Below are positions 5,999 through 11,095 of a stretch of DNA of 11,095 nucleotides, piece by piece. The translations under genes and the position numbers were made by a program. Every line of letters begins with the position of its first letter. The stretch's first letter is position 1. The notes under the pieces are model-generated. The model made no database searches. It saw only the letters and a list, made by a program, of their open reading frames with translations, and was not told where the DNA came from. The stretch covers positions 1-11,095 of the forward strand of contig CAZAYY010000047.1 of NCBI GenBank assembly GCA_964489525.1, read 5' to 3'. The DNA is from CAZAYY01 sp964489525. Its GTDB lineage: Bacteria > Chloroflexota > Anaerolineae > Anaerolineales > JABWBV01.

Positions 5999-7513
5999 AT
6001 GGGCACGAATAACCGCATTTTCAGACCATCTGCAAGCAACGATTGCGTCATGGACGAATCTCGAAAAAACCACCCGAAATTCTCCATCTTCTGGCCAGGG
6101 CTGGCAGTACTCTGGCTGGCTTTGGCGGCATTGATGCAGGCCTGCACGGCGCCGCCCGTCCAACCCACACCGCAGCAGCCCAGTCCCACAGGCTCCCCTG
6201 CCCCCGGCGCAACACCCCTCCCTACACCCAACCCGACACCCGCAGCCACCCTGAATCCGGAGGTTTTTGGCATTCGCCTGGACGACTTAAGCGGCCAGGT
6301 TGTGGTTTTCTGGCATCCCTGGCAGGGCCAGGTCGAAATCACCCTGGCAGCCTTGGTCCGTGAATTTAATCAAAACAACCCCAACGGTATTCGCGTCCAG
6401 GTGCAGGCTTACGGCGGCTACAGCGAACTGCACGGCGCCATGCTGGATGGCCTGCGCAGCGGCAGCCTGCCCTCCCTGGTGGGTGGGTTGAACAACCAGT
6501 TTGCCGCCTGGGAACAAGCCGGCGCAGCCTGGACCGACCTGCAAGGCTACGCCAACCACCCCGCAGTGGGTTTTTCAGCGCAAGAAACAGCCGCCTTTTA
6601 CCCGGTGTTCTGGGAACAAGAACAGGCCGGTGGGCAACAAACCGGGCTGCCCCTGCTGCGCAGCGCCGAGGTGCTTTTATATAACGCCAGTTGGGCACAA
6701 GCATTGGGCTTTTCAAACCCACCAGCCAGCCCGGAAGCCTTCGCAGAGCAAGCCTGCGCGGCAGCCCAGACCCTGCGCCTGGATGACGACCCTGCCAATG
6801 ACGGGGGCGGCTGGCTGGCGAGCACCAACCCGGCCACCACCCTGGGTTGGCTGGCTGCTTTCGGCAGCCCGGTTGAATTGGCAGCAGGTGGATACGACTT
6901 TGAAAACACCCTGGTAAATACTTCGTTTACATTTTTGAAAACCCTTTTTGCGAACGGCTGTGCTCGCCAACCCAACAGCCTGTACCCCAACCCAGAGTTT
7001 GCCACCCGCCAGGCGCTGTTTATTACCACCAGCCTGAGCGGGCTGCCTTTCCAGGAAGAGGCATTCCAACAAGCCCAAAGCAGTGATACCTGGACCGCCC
7101 TGGCCTTTCCTGGCCCTGGTGGAAGACAAGCCATGCCGGTTTATGGCCCGACGGTGGCCTTGCTGGGCCAAACACCCGAAGAAAAACTGGCAGCCTGGTT
7201 GTTTGCCCGTTTTTTGGTCGAACCCGCCAGCCAGGCCCGCCTGGTTGAAGCCAGCGGCTGGCTGCCCGTTACGGCAGATGCCCTGCCATTGTTGGTGAAC
7301 TACCAAAAAACCCATCCCCAATGGGCCAGCATTCAACGGCTTTCAGCCCAGGCCTACCCCGAACCCCGCCAGGCATCGTGGAGTGCAGTGCGTGGGGTGC
7401 TGCGCGATGCAGCAGCCATCTGGTATGCTGATTTTCCTGCTGAGAATTTATCGTTTTTGTTAGAAGAACTGCAGCGCTCTGCAAACGAACTGCACGCCCT
7501 GGAAGACCAATAA
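5999..7513 (+). CDS. ABC-transporter extracellular solute-binding lipoprotein (family 1-like)
   Basis: A 504-residue predicted exported substrate-binding protein. A hydrophobic segment at about 33-48 ends in LMQAC, a plausible but imperfect lipobox with lipidated C49. Starting at ATG 6050 instead (MDESRKNHPKF) gives a more normal 31-residue signal peptide; neither start has a Shine-Dalgarno. A Pro/Thr-rich spacer (about 50-80) precedes a periplasmic-binding-protein-like domain. That domain opens with VVVFWHPWQGQVEITLAALV, then FNQNNPNGIRVQVQ and LRSGSLPSLVGGLNNQ, and a later segment EEKLAAWLFARFLVEPASQARL is typical of family 1 binding proteins for sugars and related solutes. No permease or ATPase gene lies nearby, so it is an orphan in this window. 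The ligand is unknown. A two-way terminator follows immediately. Confidence 0.85.
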   Translation: MGTNNRIFRPSASNDCVMDESRKNHPKFSIFWPGLAVLWLALAALMQACTAPPVQPTPQQPSPTGSPAPGATPLPTPNPTPAATLNPEVFGIRLDDLSGQVVVFWHPWQGQVEITLAALVREFNQNNPNGIRVQVQAYGGYSELHGAMLDGLRSGSLPSLVGGLNNQFAAWEQAGAAWTDLQGYANHPAVGFSAQETAAFYPVFWEQEQAGGQQTGLPLLRSAEVLLYNASWAQALGFSNPPASPEAFAEQACAAAQTLRLDDDPANDGGGWLASTNPATTLGWLAAFGSPVELAAGGYDFENTLVNTSFTFLKTLFANGCARQPNSLYPNPEFATRQALFITTSLSGLPFQEEAFQQAQSSDTWTALAFPGPGGRQAMPVYGPTVALLGQTPEEKLAAWLFARFLVEPASQARLVEASGWLPVTADALPLLVNYQKTHPQWASIQRLSAQAYPEPRQASWSAVRGVLRDAAAIWYADFPAENLSFLLEELQRSANELHALEDQ

Positions 7514-7514
7514 A

Positions 7515-7545
7515 AAAACACCGGAAAGGGATTTCCCGGTGTTTT
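7515..7545. terminator. Two-way intrinsic terminator between the lipoprotein gene and tRNA-Cys
   Basis: AAAACACCGG pairs with CCGGTGTTTT as a perfect 10-bp stem around an 11-nt loop; a variant with a bulged C extends pairing into the loop. On the minus strand the stem runs into seven Ts, a strong terminator for the tRNA transcripts. On the plus strand it ends in TTTT and closes the lipoprotein gene, whose stop codon abuts it. Confidence 0.85.
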
Positions 7546-7551
7546 CATCAG

Positions 7552-7623
7552 AGGCGTCGACGGGATTCGAACCCGTGAATGAAGGTTTTGCAGACCTTTG
7601 CCTTACCACTTGGCCACGACGCC
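7552..7623 (-). tRNA. tRNA-Cys(GCA)
   Basis: A full cloverleaf of 72 nt can be drawn: acceptor GGCGTCG/CGACGCC, anticodon stem AAGGT/ACCTT with loop CTGCAAA (anticodon GCA), and T arm ACGGG-TTCGAAT-CCCGT. The discriminator is U73, as expected for bacterial tRNA-Cys. CCA is not encoded (CTG follows). I see no good promoter directly upstream, so it probably depends on transcription through the hairpin at 7666-7691 from tRNA-Gly, or on a weak promoter. Confidence 0.96.
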
Positions 7624-7665
7624 AATTTATTCAGCCTGCTGGGCTAACCAGCTATCTAACAAAAC

Positions 7666-7691
7666 GGCTGATAGCTTCCGTGCTATCAGCC
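7666..7691. terminator. Hairpin between tRNA-Gly and tRNA-Cys
   Basis: GGCTGATAGC and GCTATCAGCC form a perfect 10-bp stem with a 6-nt loop. On the plus strand it is followed by ATTTTTATT; on the minus strand, the direction of the tRNAs, by GTTTTGTT. It could be a partial terminator that lowers tRNA-Cys output, a processing signal, or a back-up terminator for plus-strand readthrough. It is too short to be coding. Confidence 0.65.
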
Positions 7692-7703
7692 ATTTTTATT
7701 CAG

Positions 7704-7776
7704 AGCGGGCGAAGGGACTCGAACCCTCGACCTTCTCCTTGGCAAGGAGGTGTTCTACCAACTGAACTACACCCGC
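7704..7776 (-). tRNA. tRNA-Gly(GCC)
   Basis: A 73-nt cloverleaf: acceptor GCGGGTG/CGCCCGC, D arm GTTC-AGTTGGTA-GAAC, anticodon loop TTGCCAA (anticodon GCC) and T arm GAGGG-TTCGAGT-CCCTT. Discriminator U73 fits bacterial tRNA-Gly. The outermost anticodon-stem pair appears to be a C-A mismatch. CCA is not encoded. A near-consensus promoter at 7787-7815 places transcription start about 4 nt before the tRNA. Confidence 0.96.
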
Positions 7777-7786
7777 AGTAGACTGA

Positions 7787-7815
7787 ATTTTAACGGAGAG
7801 CTGCCAAAATGTCAA
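7787..7815 (-). promoter_or_regulatory. tRNA-Gly promoter
   Basis: On the minus strand TTGACA (7810-7815) is separated by 17 nt from TAAAAT (7787-7792), 6 of 6 and 5 of 6 matches. The predicted start at about 7780 is almost at the 5' end of tRNA-Gly. The -35 lies in the loop of an inverted repeat (TGCCAAAA 7802-7809 and TTTTGGCA 7822-7829), which may also end the tRNA-Phe transcript. Confidence 0.7.
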
Positions 7816-7829
7816 TCTTCTTTTTGGCA
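7802..7829. repeat. Inverted repeat between tRNA-Phe and tRNA-Gly
   Basis: TGCCAAAA and TTTTGGCA are perfect 8-bp arms separated by 12 nt. The repeat lies 5 nt past the end of tRNA-Phe and overlaps the tRNA-Gly -35. It has no following T run on the minus strand, so it is a poor terminator by itself. Confidence 0.5.
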
Positions 7830-7834
7830 CCCAG

Positions 7835-7907
<73 letters not shown>

Positions 7908-7938
7908 GTTCCACGTCAGTCAAACCGAACGCCGGAAC

Positions 7939-7967
7939 ATTGTACACCGTCCCTGGGGGATTGTCAA
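7939..7967 (-). promoter_or_regulatory. tRNA-Phe promoter
   Basis: On the minus strand a perfect TTGACA (7962-7967) is separated by 17 nt from TACAAT (7939-7944, 5 of 6 matches). The predicted start is near 7932, about 25 nt before tRNA-Phe. It stands back to back with the plus-strand hydrolase promoter. Confidence 0.8.
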
Positions 7968-7998
7968 GAAAACGAAAACGGTTATTCCTCGAAAGGTG

Positions 7999-8027
7999 TT
8001 GCGAAATCATTGGGTTTGTTGTAAACT
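7999..8027 (+). promoter_or_regulatory. Candidate promoter of the hydrolase-cNMP gene
   Basis: TTGCGA (7999-8004) and TAAACT (8022-8027) are 17 nt apart, each with 4 of 6 matches. The predicted start at 8034-8036 coincides with the ATG at 8036, which has no Shine-Dalgarno. A leaderless message is therefore likely if this promoter is real. Confidence 0.45.
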
Positions 8028-8035
8028 TGACCCAT

Positions 8036-9460
8036 ATGGAAACGCGTGAAACCATTTACACCGTTGATGGGCAGCCCATTTACACCGTGCAGGCAGGCAA
8101 GCCAAACCGGCAAATCGCCTTGCTCATCCATGGCTGGTCCAGTTCTTCTTATGCACTCAACCCACTGATGGGCCTGCTTGCCCAGCGGTTTAATACGATT
8201 GCCGTTGACCTGCCCGGCTACGGGAAGTCTCCCCCCTTTCCAGAAAGAGTCACCATCAAAAAATACGCCGAATTTCTGGCAGACTTACTGGAAGAAATCA
8301 GCGATGGCCCGGTGGTGCTGGTGGGTCACTCGATGGGCGGCATGATCAGCCTGACCCTCTCCCTGCTGCACCCGGCCCTGGTGGAGCGGATGGTGCTGCT
8401 CAACCCAACCATCACCGGCAAACTCAGCACCTCGATCAATGTGTCCATTGCCCCCATCACCCTGCTGGAGCGCTTCGGCCTGGGCAGTATGATTGTCTCG
8501 GCGGTCGAAGGCCTGTTTGTGGGCATTACCGACCGGCTGATGCGCCCGGTCTCTTTCTCCACCCGGACGGGCATCACCGAACAAGATTATGTTCGCCTGC
8601 GCGCCGACGCCCGCCGCCCTGGGCAGGGCCGGGTGCGGGCCGAGTGCTTTTTTGCCATGCGCGAAAACAACCTTTCCGGGCAGCTCGGCAAAATTGAAAT
8701 CCCCTCCCTGGTCATTTGGGGCGCAGAAGACAACACCGTACCCTTGCGGGATGCCAGCATCATCGCCGACGAGTGGGGTCTGGCCGACCTGCGCATCTTC
8801 CCCAAGGCCGGTCACTGGCCGCACTTCGAGACCCCAGACAACACCCGGCGCCAGGTGGCTTCCTTCCTCGGCCTGCCGCTGCTCAGCGACCGGCTCTACA
8901 CTCCGGTAGACGACGATGAATTAAACCGCATCAGCGAAGCAGCCGCTTTCCTCACCCACTCCGAAATTGGCAACAACCTGACTCAGGCCCAACGCCTGCG
9001 CCTGGCTGCCCAGTTTCGCCAACAAACCTTCCCCCCGTATACCAACATCGTCAACGAGGATGAAACCGGAAGTGAGATGTACATCATCCAAAGCGGCACG
9101 GTTGAAGTCTGGCAAGACCCCGAAAACCCTGGCGAGGCCCCCAAGCAACCCCGGCGGGCTGCCACCCTCAAACCAGGGCAGATGACCGGCGAACTTTCGA
9201 TGATTGACCAGGGTTTGCGCACCGCAGACCTGATCACCGGCCCCGAAGGCGCCACCGTGCTGGCTTTGTCTCGCGAAAAACTGTTGGCACTCACCCAGGA
9301 CGACGCAGAACTGGGCGTTCGCCTGCTGTGGAACCTGGCCACTTCCATGTCTCAGCGGGTGCGTTTTATCCTCTGGCAGCTGCAGCGTGCCACCCAACGG
9401 GCCAGTGCTGAAGGCCGCCAGGCAAGCCCGCGAGTTCAATCCACCATCATCGAGCGCTGA
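8036..9460 (+). CDS. Alpha/beta hydrolase fused to a C-terminal cyclic-nucleotide-binding domain
   Basis: A 474-residue two-domain protein from ATG 8036 (METRETIYTV). The reading frame is open back to 7940, but that stretch covers the tRNA-Phe promoter. Residues 1-282 are an alpha/beta hydrolase: oxyanion motif IHGWSSSS at 31-38, nucleophile elbow GHSMGG with S99, and acid D232 in WGAEDNTV. H260 in AGHWPHFETP completes the triad. Residues 311-447 are a CRP/PKA-type cyclic-nucleotide-binding domain. It shows DETGSEMYIIQSGTVEVW (342-359) and the phosphate-binding cassette GELSMIDQGLRTAD (385-398), keeping the key E386 and R395. No signal peptide or DNA-binding helix-turn-helix is seen. Hydrolysis controlled by a cyclic nucleotide is inferred, and the substrate is unknown. 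It leads a probable operon with the LOG-like and HEAT-like genes. Confidence 0.88.
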   Translation: METRETIYTVDGQPIYTVQAGKPNRQIALLIHGWSSSSYALNPLMGLLAQRFNTIAVDLPGYGKSPPFPERVTIKKYAEFLADLLEEISDGPVVLVGHSMGGMISLTLSLLHPALVERMVLLNPTITGKLSTSINVSIAPITLLERFGLGSMIVSAVEGLFVGITDRLMRPVSFSTRTGITEQDYVRLRADARRPGQGRVRAECFFAMRENNLSGQLGKIEIPSLVIWGAEDNTVPLRDASIIADEWGLADLRIFPKAGHWPHFETPDNTRRQVASFLGLPLLSDRLYTPVDDDELNRISEAAAFLTHSEIGNNLTQAQRLRLAAQFRQQTFPPYTNIVNEDETGSEMYIIQSGTVEVWQDPENPGEAPKQPRRAATLKPGQMTGELSMIDQGLRTADLITGPEGATVLALSREKLLALTQDDAELGVRLLWNLATSMSQRVRFILWQLQRATQRASAEGRQASPRVQSTIIER

Positions 9461-9518
9461 CCCAGCCGTTCCCAACCCCAATTACCCAGGAGACAGCCAA
9501 AACCCGCTGGCGATTTGC

Positions 9519-10070
9519 ATGTCTGACCCGAAAAAGATTTCCATTTTTGGCAGTGCCCGCCCTCGACCCGGCGATGCGCACTATCAACTTGCTTACCGGA
9601 TGGGGCAGCTCCTCGCCCAGGCAGGGTACGTTGTGCTCACTGGGGGATACATGGGCACCATGGAAGCCGCTTCGCGAGGAGCCGCCGAACAAGGGGGCCA
9701 TGTCATTGGGGTGACCTGCGATGAAATTGAAGCCTGGCGCCCCATTGGGCCAAATGCCTGGGTACACGAGGAACACCGCCATGCCACGCTGCGCGACCGT
9801 CTGAATGCTCTGGTTGACCAATGTGACGCCGCACTGGCCTTGCCCGGGGGCGTGGGCACCCTGGCTGAAGTGGCCAGCATGTGGAGCGGTATGCAAACCA
9901 AAACCATTCCACTCCGCCCCCTCATTTTCGTCGGTGCAGAATGGGAAAAGACCCTTACAGTCCTTTTCGAACAGATGAACGGGCACATTCCCGAAGACTA
10001 TCGCAACCTGGTAACCTTTGCCCCCTCCCCCGAAAATGCCCTGTCGCTGTTAATCAACCTGCTCCCTTGA
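9519..10070 (+). CDS. LOG/SLOG-family Rossmann-fold protein
   Basis: A 183-residue protein from ATG 9519 (MSDPKKISIFGSARP). It carries the hallmarks of the LOG (Lonely Guy) group: GSARP near the N-terminus, GYVVLTGGYMGTMEAASRGA at 36-55, and the signature PGGVGTLAE at 109-117. The conserved RDRLNALVDQCDAALALPGG leads into it. Characterised members are nucleoside-5'-monophosphate phosphoribohydrolases (cytokinin activation) or nucleotide/NAD-derivative binding domains. Which applies here cannot be decided. The gene begins 58 nt after the hydrolase-cNMP stop and ends 7 nt before the next start, so cotranscription is likely. An AGGAGA motif at 9488-9493 is about 25 nt from the ATG, further than usual, so an unusual start codon in between (CTG 9507, ATT 9513) is possible. 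Confidence 0.85.
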   Translation: MSDPKKISIFGSARPRPGDAHYQLAYRMGQLLAQAGYVVLTGGYMGTMEAASRGAAEQGGHVIGVTCDEIEAWRPIGPNAWVHEEHRHATLRDRLNALVDQCDAALALPGGVGTLAEVASMWSGMQTKTIPLRPLIFVGAEWEKTLTVLFEQMNGHIPEDYRNLVTFAPSPENALSLLINLLP

Positions 10071-10076
10071 GCCCCA

Positions 10077-10874
10077 ATGCCAGCCATCCAACCCGCCCGC
10101 CTGAAAAAAGACACAAGCGCTCTGGCCGAAGTGTATGCCCGGCCAGAGCATTTCATGCAGGCGCTGAATGACTTTTTTGAATTCTATGCCGATCGCGTCC
10201 AACGCCCCGGCACCACCAGCTCCGCCGCCACCATTCTGCCCACTTTCAACCTGGCGGCCCCGGTCATGCGCCAGTTAATGGTCAGCATAAAACCGGCTGC
10301 CGCCCAATCCTGGGAATATACCCTGCAGCTAACCCAAAAACTCTGGTCAGCGGGCACGCTTGAACACCGCCTGGCTGCTGGGGCACTGCTGGGTGGCTTG
10401 GGCGCGGCGCACAGCGAAGAAATCATCGCCCGGCTCAACACCTGGATCCAATCGGGGATTGACAACCTGCTGCTCGAAACGCTGCTGCGCGATACACTCT
10501 CTGGCCTGCCCCCCGCAAGCCTGGACCGATTTTTTGTTGTGGTTGAAGGCTGGCTGGCCGATAAAGAGCCTGCCCAGCAAATTCTGGGGCTGCGGGCGTT
10601 AAGCGCCATTACCCGCCTGCCCCAATTCCAAAACATTCCGCGCATTTTTCAACTACTCAGCCCCTTTATGCACAGCCTGCCCCCAGCACTTCGTCCCTAT
10701 CTACTCGAGCTGGTCGAACTGCTGGCCCGGCGCACGCCCCAAGAGACTGCCCATTTCTTACAGCAAAACTTGCTGCTCAAAAGCAACCCGGCCACAGGCT
10801 GGCTGCTGCGCCAGGTGCTGCCGGTGTTTCCACCCGATTTACGCGAACAGCTCAAACCGCTGGCCAAAAGCTAA
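10077..10874 (+). CDS. HEAT-like helical protein, possibly related to AlkD DNA alkylation repair proteins
   Basis: A 265-residue, almost wholly alpha-helical protein. The segment at about 80-112 (YTLQLTQKLWSAGTLEHRLAAGALLGGLG) resembles the first helical repeats of AlkD-like DNA glycosylases, and the Leu-rich remainder reads as further HEAT-like repeats to the end. The W...W...D pattern that holds the catalytic Asp in AlkD is not convincing; the corresponding stretch reads SGIDNLLLETLLRDTL. The protein may therefore be a non-catalytic relative or a different HEAT protein. There is no signal peptide or membrane segment. Its ATG lies 6 nt after the stop of the LOG-like gene without its own Shine-Dalgarno, so translational coupling is likely. 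Confidence 0.7.
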   Translation: MPAIQPARLKKDTSALAEVYARPEHFMQALNDFFEFYADRVQRPGTTSSAATILPTFNLAAPVMRQLMVSIKPAAAQSWEYTLQLTQKLWSAGTLEHRLAAGALLGGLGAAHSEEIIARLNTWIQSGIDNLLLETLLRDTLSGLPPASLDRFFVVVEGWLADKEPAQQILGLRALSAITRLPQFQNIPRIFQLLSPFMHSLPPALRPYLLELVELLARRTPQETAHFLQQNLLLKSNPATGWLLRQVLPVFPPDLREQLKPLAKS

Positions 10875-10919
10875 ACCTGCCTGAGTGACCCACACCCCAG
10901 AAAGCAGGTGTGGATTCAC
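10875..10919 (+). promoter_or_regulatory. Two mutually exclusive hairpins after the HEAT-like gene
   Basis: CCACACC (10890-10896) pairs with GGTGTGG (10907-10913), extended by GTGA/TCAC outside. Alternatively ACCTGC (10875-10880) pairs perfectly with GCAGGT (10904-10909), which uses part of the same right arm. The two folds cannot coexist. A loose T-rich stretch (CGTTTCTTTT) follows about 6 nt later. This may be a weak terminator or an attenuator-like leader for the next gene. Confidence 0.4.
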
Positions 10920-10935
10920 CCTAATCGTTTCTTTT

Positions 10936-10943
10936 GAGAGGGG
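10936..10943 (+). promoter_or_regulatory. Ribosome binding site of the partial gene at the right edge
   Basis: The purine-rich GAGAGGGG lies 8 nt before the ATG at 10952 and is the main reason for calling a gene start there. An earlier ATG at 10947 opens a different frame that stops after 24 codons. Confidence 0.45.
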
Positions 10944-10951
10944 ATCATGCC

Positions 10952-11095
10952 ATGCCGACGGCATCGGGGAACTGGCTGCATCAGGTTCTATCATCATTCC
11001 GCCCCAACCAGAGAGCTTTGAACCCCCATCATTTGCCGCAGGGACAGGCCGCCAATACATCGCCCACCCGTTTCCGAACAGATATCGCAAAAAAC
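10952..11095 (+). CDS. Unknown protein, N-terminal part only (runs off the window)
   Basis: An open frame of 48 codons from ATG 10952 (MPTASGNWLHQVLSSFRP...) continues without a stop to the window end (...TRFRTDIAKN). Support comes from the Shine-Dalgarno GAGAGGGG, the same strand as the preceding operon, and absence of stops in this frame. The visible part is polar, with no signal peptide, motif or domain that I recognise. It starts 77 nt after the HEAT-like gene and may be under the hairpin leader at 10875-10919. It could be spurious; the continuation outside the window would settle this. Confidence 0.5.
   Translation, partial: MPTASGNWLHQVLSSFRPNQRALNPHHLPQGQAANTSPTRFRTDIAKN

Noticed and set aside
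7940..8035. Upstream extension of the hydrolase-cNMP reading frame
   Set aside because: The extension overlaps the tRNA-Phe promoter and the gene's own candidate promoter and has no domain similarity. METRETIYTV at 8036 is a natural start.
10941..11040. Possible riboswitch or structural RNA (c-di-AMP, TPP, 6S or SRP considered)
   Set aside because: Long-range pairings such as CGGCA/TGCCG and GGGG/CCCC can be drawn, and fragments like GGGTGAATC recall the c-di-AMP riboswitch. No family's conserved core is complete, and an open coding frame covers most of the region.
10839..11090. Minus-strand 83-codon open frame at the right edge
   Set aside because: It overlaps the 3' end of the HEAT-like gene, shows no recognisable protein pattern, and conflicts with a plus-strand frame that has a Shine-Dalgarno.

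Overview
The window looks like a chromosomal segment from a moderately GC-rich bacterium, most likely Chloroflexota, class Anaerolineae. The clues are the first ~58 nt of a 16S rRNA gene (GGATGAACGCTGGCGGCG type), a membrane-anchored LysM plus lamin-tail-domain protein with Pro/Thr-rich spacers, and a Pro/Thr-rich solute-binding lipoprotein. This placement is an inference from style and the 16S head, not from a search.

Left part (1-4023), all on the minus strand. The gene order along the minus strand is LysM/LTD protein, then dnaX, ybaB and recR (a compact DNA replication/repair operon with its own sigma70-type promoter), then the rRNA operon. The rRNA operon has two tandem promoters: P1 with perfect -35 and -10 hexamers and an AT-rich upstream tract, and P2 with TTGACA-17-TAATAT. 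A terminator-like inverted repeat lies between them. I see no intrinsic terminator between recR and P1.

Middle part (4024-7545). A YacP-like NYN ribonuclease gene diverges from the LysM gene; the two putative promoters share overlapping -10 boxes. It converges, with a 1-base gap, on a minus-strand phosphodiesterase/pyrophosphatase (alkaline phosphatase superfamily). That gene diverges from an orphan ABC-type solute-binding lipoprotein gene, which ends at a strong two-way terminator.

tRNA part (7546-7970). Three minus-strand tRNA genes occur in transcription order Phe(GAA), Gly(GCC), Cys(GCA). Phe and Gly each have a near-consensus promoter. None encodes CCA.

Right part (8036-11095), plus strand. 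This is a probable operon of an alpha/beta hydrolase fused to a cyclic-nucleotide-binding domain, a LOG/SLOG-type Rossmann protein, and a HEAT-like protein reminiscent of the AlkD family. It is followed by a leader with two mutually exclusive hairpins and the start of a further gene that runs off the window. The fusion protein and its neighbours are the least ordinary content here. A nucleotide-signal-linked module is conceivable but unproven. Most of the rest is housekeeping. No CRISPR array, insertion sequence, prophage gene or attachment site was seen.
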